A DNA stretch of 64,000 nt from an uncultured Lachnoclostridium sp. (GTDB lineage Bacteria; Bacillota; Clostridia; Lachnospirales; Lachnospiraceae): assembly GCA_946499505.1 (NCBI GenBank), contig CAMMSL010000002.1:117088-181087 (forward strand), given 5' to 3'. Under the pieces are notes generated by a model. It did not search any database. It had not been told where the DNA came from and worked only from the letters and a program-made list of their open reading frames with translations. Positions 1 through 8,619 of the stretch are shown one piece after another. Made by a program: the position numbers and the translations under genes. Numbering within the stretch: the stretch's first letter is position 1; the number at the start of each line of letters is the position of its first letter.

Positions 1-978
1 CATACCGGATGATACGGTTCCGCCTTCTGTTGTATCTGCCAGGCCGGTTACAAATCCTTTGTAGATAAGATAGCCGAATCCAGCCAGAGAAATAAGGCCG
101 AGGATGATGCGCATCGGACGGAATCTCGGATCATCATCATAGTATTCGTCGTCATCATACTCATCTGCTTCCGCTTCATAATTTCTGTTCCGTTTGATTT
201 CGCTTGTCTCATCTTCAAGCTGTTTCTTTTTCTTCTTTACAGATTTCTTATCGATCGTGCCCGTCTCCAGCATTTCTCCGTAACTCTTGCGGGCTGCTTT
301 TTCATGTTTCGTCCGTACTTTCTCCGAAGGAATATTACTGTAACGTTTTTCCTCTGCCGGTTCCTCCTCTTCGGTGCGTCTCCTTCTTACCGGTTTCTTT
401 GCCGGCTCTTCGGAAGCAGCCTCTGCAGCAGGTCTTGGACGGCGTTTTGGAGCGGGCTTCTTTCCTGGCTCATCTTCCTTAACGGACGGCTTTCTGGCCG
501 GCGCCTCCTGTTTCGGAACCGCCTTCCCGGCAGATGCAGTCCGTTTCTGAGCAGCTTTCTTAACCGGAGCCTCCTCATTTGCCGCGGCTTTCCTGACAGG
601 AGCTTCTCCGTTTGCTACAGCTTTCTTGGCCGCAGTTCCTTTTGCAGGTGTTTTCTTTTTCGGAGCCGGTTTCTCTTCCGGAATATTCTGCTTTGGAGCA
701 GCCTTCTCAGCAGGTGCTTTTTTCTTTGGAGCGGTTTCTTTTAACGGTACCTCCCGGGTCTGCCCGGTTTGCTGAGCCGAAGCTTCATTCTTTTTGGCGG
801 ATGCTTCCTGCGCGGCTTTTTTGGCAGCAGCACGTTTTGCACGCTGTTTATCAAGATTCCACTGTTTTTTACAGTCGCGGCAGATGGCATATTCATTAAA
901 GATCGGATCACCGTTTTCATTGGTGCCAATCTGTTTGTTCCGCAATTCAAGCTCTTTTCCACATATTGGACACTTCAT
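1..978 (-). CDS. Zinc-ribbon, Lys/Ala/Pro-rich protein with C-terminal membrane segment (partial)
   Basis: The reading frame enters from the left edge, so the C-terminus is missing; 326 codons are visible. The N-terminus has two Cys pairs (CPICGKEL near residues 3-10 and CRDCKKQW near 33-40), which look like a zinc ribbon. A long low-complexity stretch follows, built of repeated Ala-Pro-Lys-Lys and Glu-Ala-Pro-Val units, then an acidic Asp/Glu/Tyr run and one hydrophobic segment near residues 295-315. The start at 978 has a GAGGAG box about nine bases upstream. I know no function for this architecture; a membrane-tethered nucleic-acid-binding or envelope protein is only a guess. The gene is real: the frame stays open throughout with sensible domain boundaries. 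Confidence 0.8.
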   Translation of the reverse strand, partial: MKCPICGKELELRNKQIGTNENGDPIFNEYAICRDCKKQWNLDKQRAKRAAAKKAAQEASAKKNEASAQQTGQTREVPLKETAPKKKAPAEKAAPKQNIPEEKPAPKKKTPAKGTAAKKAVANGEAPVRKAAANEEAPVKKAAQKRTASAGKAVPKQEAPARKPSVKEDEPGKKPAPKRRPRPAAEAASEEPAKKPVRRRRTEEEEPAEEKRYSNIPSEKVRTKHEKAARKSYGEMLETGTIDKKSVKKKKKQLEDETSEIKRNRNYEAEADEYDDDEYYDDDPRFRPMRIILGLISLAGFGYLIYKGFVTGLADTTEGGTVSSGM

Positions 979-1087
979 AAATCTATACTCCTCTCTTTTG
1001 TTGAACAAAATTTACAACAAACTCATTATAACATTAAGAGAGGGCAAGAACAATGAAAAATTGCAATATCTGACTGGTTTTGTCGAA

Positions 1088-1297
1088 TTATTTCTTATGC
1101 TCCGGACAGGATTTTGATGAGCCCCGAGCGTTTTTCACAGGGGGGAGAAACTGGCAGATATCGTTATAAGACTCGATTTCCGCATCGTTCTGGGGCAGCG
1201 ACGGGATCAGTCCGGTAAAGTCCATTGCCGACGCTGCATTGGCAAGGTAGTCGTAATCATCAATCAGTTCTTTTGATTTCTTTTTCGTGTCTTTCAT
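1088..1297 (-). CDS. Small conserved-looking acidic protein, unknown function
   Basis: The product is 69 residues, with a basic start (MKDTKKKSKE) and an acidic, Asp/Asn/Tyr-containing middle. There is no signal peptide or membrane segment. A GGTGA box stands six to seven bases before the ATG. It lies upstream of the zinc-ribbon protein on the same strand and is divergent from the PHP gene, sharing about 108 bp of promoter region with it. No known domain is recognised. Confidence 0.6.
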   Translation of the reverse strand: MKDTKKKSKELIDDYDYLANAASAMDFTGLIPSLPQNDAEIESYNDICQFLPPVKNARGSSKSCPEHKK

Positions 1298-1336
1298 AGT
1301 TGGTCACCTCAGTTATAGTCTCCCCGAAGGGAAAAA

Positions 1337-1364
1337 TTGTATTCTGGAAGAAATATGCTATAAT
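1337..1364 (+). promoter_or_regulatory. Probable sigma-A promoter of the PHP gene
   Basis: TTGTAT (1337-1342) and TATAAT (1359-1364) are separated by 16 bp, with the gene starting 42 bp downstream. The -10 is a perfect consensus match; the -35 matches at four of six positions. Confidence 0.55.
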
Positions 1365-1405
1365 GTTCAGAGATTATTTTAAGAAAAATTTTGAGGTGAA
1401 AGAAT

Positions 1406-2131
1406 ATGAAATTTATAGCTGATACACATTCGCATACGCTGGCAAGCGGCCACGCATACAGCACGATCAAGGAGATGGCGGCTGCAGCAAAGGCAAGAGG
1501 ATTACAGGCTCTTGCGCTTACGGAACACGCCCCTGAAATGCCGGGAACATGCGGGCTTTTCTATTTTCAGAATCTTGATGTAGTGCCGAGAGAGTGCAAC
1601 GGCATCCGTCTTCTTATGGGAGCGGAAGTCAATATTATGGATCCGGACGGAGAAATCGATCTCCCGGAACAGACATGCCGGGAGATGGATATTGTTGTGG
1701 CAAGTATGCACACTCCGTGTTATGGGACGAATCATACGCCGGAGGAAAATATCAGGGCTTATGTAGAAGTCATGAAAAAGCCGTATGTCAATATCATCGG
1801 CCATCCGGACGATGGAAGATTTCCGTTTGACTATGAAATCCTTGTTAAGACGGCAAAAGAGACAGGTACCCTTTTGGAAATCAACAATTCCTCTATGCGC
1901 CCGGCAAGCAGCAGGGTCGGCACCCGGGAAAATATTTTGACGATGCTGGATCTGTGCAAACAGTACGAAGTGCCGGTGACAACAGGAAGTGATGCACATG
2001 TGGACGCTGATGCGGGCAATTTCTCCAATGTGAGCGAGATCCTTTCCTACTGTAATTTCCCGGAAGAACTTGTCGTAACGACGGATCTGGAGAAGCTGAA
2101 ACCATACCTCAATTGCTATAAAACACTGTAA
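1406..2131 (+). CDS. PHP-domain phosphoesterase, YcdX type
   Basis: The 241-residue protein starts with the PHP signature ADTHSHT (His7, His9). Further metal ligands typical of the family are visible: TEHAPEM near residue 40, GAEVNI near 72, SMHTPCYG near 100, IGHPDDG near 133 and GSDAHVD near 195. PHP proteins of this size are trinuclear-metal phosphoesterases related to histidinol phosphatase; YcdX-like members act on undefined phosphate esters. No histidine biosynthesis genes are adjacent, so histidinol phosphatase is possible but not supported. It appears to be a single-gene transcription unit with its own promoter. Confidence 0.85.
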   Translation: MKFIADTHSHTLASGHAYSTIKEMAAAAKARGLQALALTEHAPEMPGTCGLFYFQNLDVVPRECNGIRLLMGAEVNIMDPDGEIDLPEQTCREMDIVVASMHTPCYGTNHTPEENIRAYVEVMKKPYVNIIGHPDDGRFPFDYEILVKTAKETGTLLEINNSSMRPASSRVGTRENILTMLDLCKQYEVPVTTGSDAHVDADAGNFSNVSEILSYCNFPEELVVTTDLEKLKPYLNCYKTL

Positions 2132-2269
2132 GATATGTTCGTAAAATAAAGTGGTGGACTTTAGAAGTTTACTGTGCTAAAATATAAGGGCGGTTTGAAA
2201 CATATACCGGATAAGGGATCGTGTTTCAGACAGATTTTATGCTACCGGTGAAAAGGAGATAGGGGTAAT

Positions 2270-2587
2270 ATGAGTAAGAAAATAAGGACAGAGGCCGTTG
2301 ACAGTCTTTTTGAAGCCGTACTCAGCCTGAAGAATAAAGAAGAATGTTATATATTTTTTGAAGATATCTGTACGATAAATGAACTGCTTTCTTTATCGCA
2401 GCGGTTTGAGGTCGCAAAGATGCTCCGTGAGCAGAAGACGTATCTTGAAATTGCGGAAAAGACAGGGGCTTCCACTGCTACGATCAGCAGGGTGAACCGT
2501 TCCCTTAATTATGGAAATGACGGATACGATATGGTCTTTGAGAGAATTAACAAGGAAGATCCGGATAAAGAGGAGAGCAAAGACTGA
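2270..2587 (+). CDS. YerC/YecD-family TrpR-like DNA-binding protein
   Basis: The 105-residue protein carries a TrpR-type helix-turn-helix: ELLSLSQRFEVAKML followed by TYLEIAEKTGASTATISRV, the recognition helix ending near residue 74. The length and sequence fit the YerC/YecD family, TrpR relatives that lack a known tryptophan role in Firmicutes. It converges with the DUF1836 gene, sharing a hairpin terminator. The ATG is preceded by AAAAGGAGATAGGGG. Confidence 0.85.
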   Translation: MSKKIRTEAVDSLFEAVLSLKNKEECYIFFEDICTINELLSLSQRFEVAKMLREQKTYLEIAEKTGASTATISRVNRSLNYGNDGYDMVFERINKEDPDKEESKD

Positions 2588-2601
2588 AGCAGAGATAAAC
2601 A

Positions 2602-2649
2602 ACAGCCGGAGATCGCGAGCTGATGCGCTGCACACGTGATCCCGGCTGT
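2602..2649. terminator. Bidirectional hairpin between convergent genes
   Basis: ACAGCCGG (2602-2609) pairs with CCGGCTGT (2642-2649), supported by ATC/GAT pairing inside. It lies between the stop codons of the yerC-like and DUF1836 genes. The U-tracts are weak on both sides. Confidence 0.55.
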
Positions 2650-2653
2650 CAGC

Positions 2654-3259
2654 TTATTCTTTTTTATCTTTGGATGCGAGTTCATCGATGATCTTTTCGA
2701 TCATCATTTTTTTCAGATACACATCAAAACTGAGGCTGCATAAGAATGTGAAAAGCTGCAGCTCGTCTTTTTCCTCCCCATCCGGCACATTTTCAAACGA
2801 AGATTGGGCTTTCCCGTAAGCCTCCTTGACGGAAGCTTTCATCGGTTCAATGCGGGATTTCTCCATCTCGCAGACTTCTCTGTAAATGTCAGAAAGCTGA
2901 AGTGTGCTGTCTGTGGCAAAATATTTCTCCCGGAGAGGTTCCAGAACAGTCTCTATATCCTTGATCGAAAGAATGTTTTTAAAATAATAGATCAGGATCA
3001 GGAGAAGCATATGTTCCCTCGAATACTTTTTCTTTACCGAGGGAGGCAGAAGATTATTTTTCGTATAATTATTGATCATGGTCTTTGTAAGGATCTTGTC
3101 TTCGCTGTAGCGCTTTGTGGATGAAAAATGTTCATCCATAAATGTAGTGACCTGATCCATATATAAATCTATATTCGGGATTTCCTCCGGACGGATATAG
3201 TCGACATGATCAAGACTTTCGAGTATGCTGTTGAGTATATCATTTGTATCGATTTTCAT
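2654..3259 (-). CDS. DUF1836 domain protein
   Basis: The 201-residue protein matches the DUF1836 layout: a YSEDKILTKTMINNYTKNNL segment near residues 51-70, followed by a hydrophobic helix (HMLLLILIYYFKNILSI) and a helical tail. The first half resembles a winged-helix or MerR-like DNA-binding fold, so it is probably a transcription factor of unknown target. There is no membrane segment; the hydrophobic stretch is typical of the buried core in this family. A GGGGTGA box precedes the start. It is divergent from pcrA. Confidence 0.8.
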   Translation of the reverse strand: MKIDTNDILNSILESLDHVDYIRPEEIPNIDLYMDQVTTFMDEHFSSTKRYSEDKILTKTMINNYTKNNLLPPSVKKKYSREHMLLLILIYYFKNILSIKDIETVLEPLREKYFATDSTLQLSDIYREVCEMEKSRIEPMKASVKEAYGKAQSSFENVPDGEEKDELQLFTFLCSLSFDVYLKKMMIEKIIDELASKDKKE

Positions 3260-3345
3260 AGTATCACCCCAATGTATTTATTATATAGTATTCAAAACCA
3301 GATGACAAGCGGAAAAACAGATGAATGTAGAGGATTCAGCATAGA

Positions 3346-3375
3346 TTGACATAGAACTTTCGTCTATATTATAAT
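3346..3375 (+). promoter_or_regulatory. Sigma-A promoter of pcrA
   Basis: TTGACA (3346-3351) and TATAAT (3370-3375) are both perfect consensus hexamers with an 18-bp spacer. They leave a 5' leader of about 80 bp before pcrA. Confidence 0.75.
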
Positions 3376-3464
3376 TACGGTCACAGTTGTTTCCTGCATG
3401 GAGCAGGATATCAGTTTCATAAATATTTTCGAATATATGAATAATTCAGAACAAGGAGCAGTAT

Positions 3465-5744
3465 ATGAGTATATATGATACATTAAATGAACCTCAGAGA
3501 GAGGCGGTTCTGCACGCGGACGGTCCGCTTTTGATCCTGGCGGGCGCCGGTTCGGGTAAGACAAGAGTGCTGACTCACCGCATCGCTTATCTGATCGAGG
3601 AACTGGGCGTCAATCCCTGGAATATCCTTGCCATTACATTTACCAACAAGGCGGCCGGCGAGATGCGTCAGAGAGCGGATGATCTGGTGGGGTTCGGTTC
3701 CGAGAGCATATGGGTGAGTACATTCCACTCTATGTGTGTGCGGATCCTGCGCAGATTTATTGACAGGCTCGGATATGACAGCCGTTTTACGATCTATGAT
3801 ACAGACGATCAGAAGACACTGATGAAAGCAGTGTGTAAAAAAGTCGATATTGACACGAAGCGGTTTAAAGAGAGAATGCTGCTCTCTGTGATTTCATCGG
3901 CAAAGAATGAAATGATCCTGCCGGAAGAATTCGAGCTGAATGCCGGTGGGGATTTCGCACAGCTTAAGATTGCAAAGGTATACCGGGAGTATGAGGCACA
4001 GCTTAAGGCGAATAACGCGCTTGACTTCGATGACCTGCTTGTCAAGACAGTACAGCTTCTCCAGACACAGCCGGATGTACGGGAAAACTATCAGGAGCGG
4101 TTCCGTTATATCATGGTGGATGAGTATCAGGATACGAACACCGTGCAGTTCAAACTTGTCAGCCTGCTGGCAGGAAAATACAGAAATCTCTGCGTGGTCG
4201 GAGACGATGATCAGTCGATTTATAAGTTCCGAGGGGCAAATATCCGGAATATCCTGGACTTTGAAAAAGAATATCCGGATGCGAAAGTGATCAAGCTGGA
4301 GCAGAACTACAGGTCCACGGGGAATATCCTGAACGCGGCAAACGGCGTGATCAGCAACAATAAAGGAAGAAAAGACAAGACACTCTGGACGGCCAACGGC
4401 GAGGGGGAAAAGATCAGCTTAAGACAGTTTGATACAGCGTATGACGAGGCTGAGTTCATTACTGAGGATATCAAAAAGGAGGTCCGGGACGGCGCGTCAT
4501 ATAACGACAATGCAGTGCTTTATCGGACAAACGCGCAGTCCCGCCTTCTGGAGGAGAAATTTATTGCTATGAATATTCCTTATAAGATCGTGGGCGGTAT
4601 CAATTTCTATGCCCGCAGAGAGATCAAGGATATTCTGGCGTACTTAAAGACTGTGGATAACGGACAGGATGATCTGTCTGTCCGCAGGATCATTAACGTG
4701 CCGAAGAGAGGGATCGGCCTTACGACGATCAACCGCATTCAGGAAGCGGCTGATGCCCGCGGTCTCAGTTTCTATGAAGCGCTGCTGGCGCCGGAGATGA
4801 TTCCCGGCGTGGGGCGCAGCGCATCGAAACTGGACTCCTTTGCGGCACTGATCGAGTATTTCAAAGGTCAGGCAGAAAAGGAAAGCCTGACCGATCTGTT
4901 AAATGAAATCCTGGATATGACAGGTTATGCGCAGAATCTTGAGGCGGACGATGAGATAGATGCAGAGAGCCGGCTGCAGAATATCGAGGAACTTCTGAAT
5001 AAAGCGGCAGCCTATGAAGAAGACTGTGAAGACCGGGGTGAAAAAGCGACGCTGAGCGGATTCCTTGAGGAAGTAGCTCTCGTGGCAGATATCGACAGCC
5101 TGGAGGAAGATCAGGATTACGTCGTGCTCATGACTCTGCACAGTGCAAAAGGTCTGGAGTTTCCTCATGTCTATCTTGCGGGGATGGAGGACGGACTGTT
5201 CCCCAGCTATATGACGATCACGGGCGATGACCCGGAAGAGCTGGAAGAAGAACGCAGACTCTGCTATGTGGGCATTACCCGGGCAGAGCAGAAATTGACT
5301 CTGACCTGTGCCCGGAAAAGAATGGTGCGCGGGGAGACACAGTACAACAGAATATCCCGTTTTGTTACGGAGATCCCGCCGGAGCTGCTCGATACAGGCA
5401 GCAGGAAGCGTACATATTTTCCGGAAGATGACGGGACGGACGGCAATACTGCCGGAAACAGCCTGTTTTCAAGTGGGCAATCTGTGTCTGCGGGCAGCTC
5501 CCGGAGTAAGTCATATGCCTCGAAGAAACCTTTCACAGCTCTGACAAAGGGGAAACAGCTGACGGCTCAGAAGAGCGACAGCCTTGCATACGGAGTGGGC
5601 GACCGTGTCCGCCATGTGAAATTCGGAGAGGGAACTGTCCTTGACATCAAAGAGGGCGGAAGAGATTTTGAGGTGACTGTAGAATTTGATACTGCGGGCG
5701 TCAGGAAAATGTTTGCAATGTTTGCAAAATTAGTGAAAATTTAG
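3465..5744 (+). CDS. pcrA: ATP-dependent DNA helicase PcrA (UvrD/Rep family)
   Basis: The 759-residue protein is a full-length superfamily 1A 3'-5' helicase. Motifs in order: Q-motif LNEPQREAV (7-15), Walker A AGAGSGKT (26-33), motif Ia FTNKAAGEM, Walker B VDEYQDTN (about 219-226), motif III VGDDDQSIY, motif IV QNYRST, motif V TLHSAKGLEF and motif VI VGITRAEQKL. The C-terminal tail ends in a Tudor-like PcrA/RNA-polymerase-interaction segment (YGVGDRVRHVKFGEG). Known roles are nucleotide excision repair, replication-transcription conflict resolution and rolling-circle plasmid replication. The gene is monocistronic with a strong promoter. Confidence 0.97.
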   Translation: MSIYDTLNEPQREAVLHADGPLLILAGAGSGKTRVLTHRIAYLIEELGVNPWNILAITFTNKAAGEMRQRADDLVGFGSESIWVSTFHSMCVRILRRFIDRLGYDSRFTIYDTDDQKTLMKAVCKKVDIDTKRFKERMLLSVISSAKNEMILPEEFELNAGGDFAQLKIAKVYREYEAQLKANNALDFDDLLVKTVQLLQTQPDVRENYQERFRYIMVDEYQDTNTVQFKLVSLLAGKYRNLCVVGDDDQSIYKFRGANIRNILDFEKEYPDAKVIKLEQNYRSTGNILNAANGVISNNKGRKDKTLWTANGEGEKISLRQFDTAYDEAEFITEDIKKEVRDGASYNDNAVLYRTNAQSRLLEEKFIAMNIPYKIVGGINFYARREIKDILAYLKTVDNGQDDLSVRRIINVPKRGIGLTTINRIQEAADARGLSFYEALLAPEMIPGVGRSASKLDSFAALIEYFKGQAEKESLTDLLNEILDMTGYAQNLEADDEIDAESRLQNIEELLNKAAAYEEDCEDRGEKATLSGFLEEVALVADIDSLEEDQDYVVLMTLHSAKGLEFPHVYLAGMEDGLFPSYMTITGDDPEELEEERRLCYVGITRAEQKLTLTCARKRMVRGETQYNRISRFVTEIPPELLDTGSRKRTYFPEDDGTDGNTAGNSLFSSGQSVSAGSSRSKSYASKKPFTALTKGKQLTAQKSDSLAYGVGDRVRHVKFGEGTVLDIKEGGRDFEVTVEFDTAGVRKMFAMFAKLVKI

Positions 5745-5819
5745 TAGTAATCTGAAAATGTTAGTGTTATAATATTAGAAAGTAAGCACTGTCTCAGGGA
5801 CAGGGAAAGGACGTGTATT

Positions 5820-6059
5820 ATGAGCAAAGTAGAAGAGCTTATTGCTGAATCAAAATTGAGTGAGATTCTTCATAAGAATGAGGCTGAAAAACAGAAAAAT
5901 ACAGTGATCTGGGTACTGGCCATTATCGGGGCAGTTGCAGCGGTAGCAGCAATCGCGTATGCAGTATACCGTTTCTTTACACCGGATTATCTGGAAGATT
6001 TTGAAGATGATTTCGATGATGACTTTGATGATTATTTCAGCGAAGATGACCAGGTATAA
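5820..6059 (+). CDS. Small single-pass membrane protein with acidic tail
   Basis: The 79-residue protein has a charged N-terminus, one membrane helix (VIWVLAIIGAVAAVAAIAYA, near 29-48) and a tail of about 25 residues made almost entirely of Asp, Glu, Phe and Tyr. A TATAAT at 5768-5773 probably drives it. No domain is recognised; the layout resembles small envelope-associated proteins of unknown function that are common in Lachnospiraceae. Confidence 0.75.
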   Translation: MSKVEELIAESKLSEILHKNEAEKQKNTVIWVLAIIGAVAAVAAIAYAVYRFFTPDYLEDFEDDFDDDFDDYFSEDDQV

Positions 6060-6130
6060 GACCGGACAGTAAAATAGAACAGGAAACAGAACAAAAGGCG
6101 GGATGCAAGCCATTGCACCCTGCCTATTTT

Positions 6131-6270
6131 TGCGCGATACGCCCGGAGGGCGACTGCCGTGCTTGCACGAGCGTGCATCCGACGGGCAGCAGTCATCGAG
6201 CGGCGATGCCGTGAGATGAGCGAGGTGTCGCGGTGGTTGGGCAGGGGAAGGAATCTTCCCCTAGCCGATT
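6131..6270 (+). repeat. Structured repeat element, copy 1 (upstream of rlmD)
   Basis: This 140-bp segment aligns without gaps to 21151-21290, with 90 of the first 100 bases identical. Closing stem: CGCGATAC (6133-6140) with GTGTCGCG (6225-6232). Inside are hairpins GCCC/GGGC (6141-6151), GACT...AGTC with GCC/GGC (6152-6194), CGTG(CTTG)CACG, and TCATC...GATGA enclosing CGGC/GCCG. A second domain, 6235-6270, pairs GGTTGG with CCGATT around AGGGGAAG(gaat)CTTCCCCT. Differences from copy 2 largely keep these pairs. It ends seven bases before the rlmD ribosome binding site. Confidence 0.75.
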
Positions 6271-6286
6271 GAATATGGAGATTTAT

Positions 6287-7657
6287 ATGAAAAAAGGACA
6301 GACATTCGAAGGAATTATTGAGAGAGTGGATTTCCCGAATAAAGGAATCGTATATATACCCGAAGAAGAGAAATATGTGACAGTAAAGAACGGGATCCCC
6401 GGGCAGAAAGTCCGCTTCGTGATCAACAAATTTAAACGAGGGAACGCAGAAGGACGGCTGCTGGAGGTGCTGGAAAAATCTCCTCTTGAAACAAGAGAGC
6501 CGGCGTGCAGCATCTTCCCGGCCTGCGGCGGATGTATGTACCAGACCATGCCCTATGAAGAGCAGATGAAGATGAAGGAAGGACAGATCCGCCGGATCAT
6601 GGATGAGGCGGTAAACGGGGAGTATGTCTTCGAGGGCGTGAAGGCAAGCCCGAAAGAATTCGGCTACCGGAATAAAATGGAGTTCTCATTCGGAGATGAG
6701 TACAAAGACGGACCACTTTCTCTGGGGCTCCACAAAAAAGGCAGCACATATGACGTACTGACTGCGTCAGACTGCCGCCTTGTCCACGAGGATTTGAACA
6801 AGATCCTTGTGTGCGTGCTGGAATATTTTCGGGAGAGAAATGTAAGCTTTTACAGGAAAATGCAGCATACCGGATATCTGCGGCATCTGCTCTTAAGGCG
6901 CGGTGATACGACAGGCGAGATACTGGTAAATCTGGTGACGACCACGCAGGAGGAATACGATTTGCAGCCGCTGACTGAGGCACTCCTGAAACTGGAGCTG
7001 GACGGGAAGATCGTGGGTATCCTGCACATCCTCAATGACTCTCTCTCTGACGTGGTGAAAAGCGATGAGACGCGTATTCTCTGGGGACAGGATTTCTTCT
7101 ATGAAAAACTGCTCGGCCTGGATTTCAAGATCACGCCGTTTTCCTTCTTTCAGCCTAATACCCGGGGCGCTGAAGTGCTCTATGAGACGGTGCGGGACTA
7201 TATCGGGGACATCCATGATATGACCGTGTTCGATCTTTTCAGCGGAACAGGAACGATCAGCCAGGTGCTGGCTCCTGTGGCAAAGCAGGTGGTAGGCGTG
7301 GAGATTGTCGAAGAAGCGGTGGAGGCTGCAAAAGAAAATGCCGCGAGAAACGGTATTTGCAACTGTAAATTCATAGCAGGCGATGTATTTCAGGTGCTGG
7401 ATGAACTGGAAGAAAAGCCGGATGTTATTGTGCTTGATCCGCCGAGGGACGGGATCCATCCGAAAGCTTTGCCGAAGATTTTAAGTTACGGTGTGGACAG
7501 GATCGTGTATATTTCCTGTAAGATGACAAGCCTTGCCAGAGACCTGGAGATGATGCAGATCGCTGGATACCGGGTAGAGAAGATGACGGCGGTAGACCAA
7601 TTCTGTGAGACGGTGCACTGCGAGGTAGTGGCTTTGCTTTCAAAGGTCAGAAAATAG
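6287..7657 (+). CDS. rlmD: 23S rRNA (uracil-5-)-methyltransferase RlmD/RumA family
   Basis: The 456-residue protein has an N-terminal TRAM domain (FEGIIERVDFPNKGIVYI), an iron-sulfur cysteine cluster (ACSIFPACGGCMYQ near 75-90), a Rossmann SAM site (VFDLFSGTGTIS) and the catalytic region with nucleophilic Cys (YISCKMTSLARD). The family converts a 23S rRNA uridine (U1939 or U747 class) to 5-methyluridine; the exact site cannot be told by eye. ATG 6287 is chosen because GGAG at 6277-6280 sits six bases upstream. The longer frame from 6233 would run through the repeat hairpin. Confidence 0.9.
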   Translation: MKKGQTFEGIIERVDFPNKGIVYIPEEEKYVTVKNGIPGQKVRFVINKFKRGNAEGRLLEVLEKSPLETREPACSIFPACGGCMYQTMPYEEQMKMKEGQIRRIMDEAVNGEYVFEGVKASPKEFGYRNKMEFSFGDEYKDGPLSLGLHKKGSTYDVLTASDCRLVHEDLNKILVCVLEYFRERNVSFYRKMQHTGYLRHLLLRRGDTTGEILVNLVTTTQEEYDLQPLTEALLKLELDGKIVGILHILNDSLSDVVKSDETRILWGQDFFYEKLLGLDFKITPFSFFQPNTRGAEVLYETVRDYIGDIHDMTVFDLFSGTGTISQVLAPVAKQVVGVEIVEEAVEAAKENAARNGICNCKFIAGDVFQVLDELEEKPDVIVLDPPRDGIHPKALPKILSYGVDRIVYISCKMTSLARDLEMMQIAGYRVEKMTAVDQFCETVHCEVVALLSKVRK

Positions 7658-7695
7658 AGCTGTGAAAGCTGAAATGTGGTGAATTGGAGGAAGTA

Positions 7696-8607
7696 ATGGC
7701 AGCACTTGTGTTTATGATTCTTGGATTCGCAGTGGGACGAGTCTTTCCCATCCGATATAAAATATTTAATGAGCGGGTGCAGCTTCTGTGTACGCTTGTT
7801 CTTATTTTTATGATGGGTGTGGGACTCGGACAGAGAGACGGATTCTTTTCCGGCCTTCTCAGTCTCGGATTTACAAGCTTCCTGTTCTTCCTGATCCCGA
7901 CGCTTTTGTCGATTGCTGTTGTCTATCTGCTGACCAGGTACTTTATGGACACAGCAGGAGAAAAAGGGAAAAAGAATGCAGGCGGAAGGAGAAGAAATAC
8001 GAAAGACAGTGATCCCATGGTATTTCTTGCTCTTGGCGCGCTCGTGCTGGGAATCGGATTCGGAGCGGTTCCGCTTACGGCACACATTCTGAAGCCGTTG
8101 TCCGACCATACGGACTGGCTTCTCGGTCTGCTGATGTTTTCGGTCGGGATCAGTGTAGGCCTTCATCGGGGAATTGCAGCCGGGATACGGCAGCACCATG
8201 TGAAGATCCTGCTCATCCCTGCAGGGATAATCGCGGGGTCACTGGCAGGAGGCGTTTTGTGCGGGCTGCTGATGCATTATCCGGTCAGACAGGCTGTCTC
8301 GATCGCGGGGGGCCTGGGGTGGTATAGTCTGGCCGGAGTATCCATAAGCAATCTGGCCGGAGCAGAAGCGGGAAGTATTGCATTTCTCAGCAATCTGATG
8401 CGGGAAATCGGTGCTTTCTTTATGATCCCGTATATTTCCCGGCATTTTAATGTCTGTACCTGTATTGCCCCGGCGGCTGCCACGAGCGAGGATACCACCC
8501 TGCCGATGCTGATGCGCTATACGAATGAAGAGACGGTTGTTCTTTCTGTGTTTAACGGGATCATCTGCTCTGCGGCTGTGCCGATACTTATTTCACTGTG
8601 TTATTAG
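7696..8607 (+). CDS. lysO: Lysine exporter LysO (YbjE) family
   Basis: The 303-residue protein is very hydrophobic, with about eight membrane helices in two halves and a charged cytoplasmic linker around residues 85-105. It matches the LysO/DUF340 family: GMGVGLGQR-like motif near residue 37, LLMFSVGISVGL near 150, GGLGWYSLAGVSISNLAG near 205 and REIGAFFMIP near 235. LysO exports L-lysine and toxic analogues such as thialysine. ATG 7696 is preferred over the upstream TTG because GGAGG immediately precedes it. It follows rlmD by 38 bp and is probably co-transcribed with the next gene. Confidence 0.88.
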   Translation: MAALVFMILGFAVGRVFPIRYKIFNERVQLLCTLVLIFMMGVGLGQRDGFFSGLLSLGFTSFLFFLIPTLLSIAVVYLLTRYFMDTAGEKGKKNAGGRRRNTKDSDPMVFLALGALVLGIGFGAVPLTAHILKPLSDHTDWLLGLLMFSVGISVGLHRGIAAGIRQHHVKILLIPAGIIAGSLAGGVLCGLLMHYPVRQAVSIAGGLGWYSLAGVSISNLAGAEAGSIAFLSNLMREIGAFFMIPYISRHFNVCTCIAPAAATSEDTTLPMLMRYTNEETVVLSVFNGIICSAAVPILISLCY

Positions 8608-8619
8608 AGGAAGGAATCT

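Noticed and set aside
204-899. Several open frames on the plus strand opposite the zinc-ribbon protein
   Set aside because: They are shadows of the low-complexity Lys/Ala/Pro codons; no ribosome binding sites and no protein-like domains.
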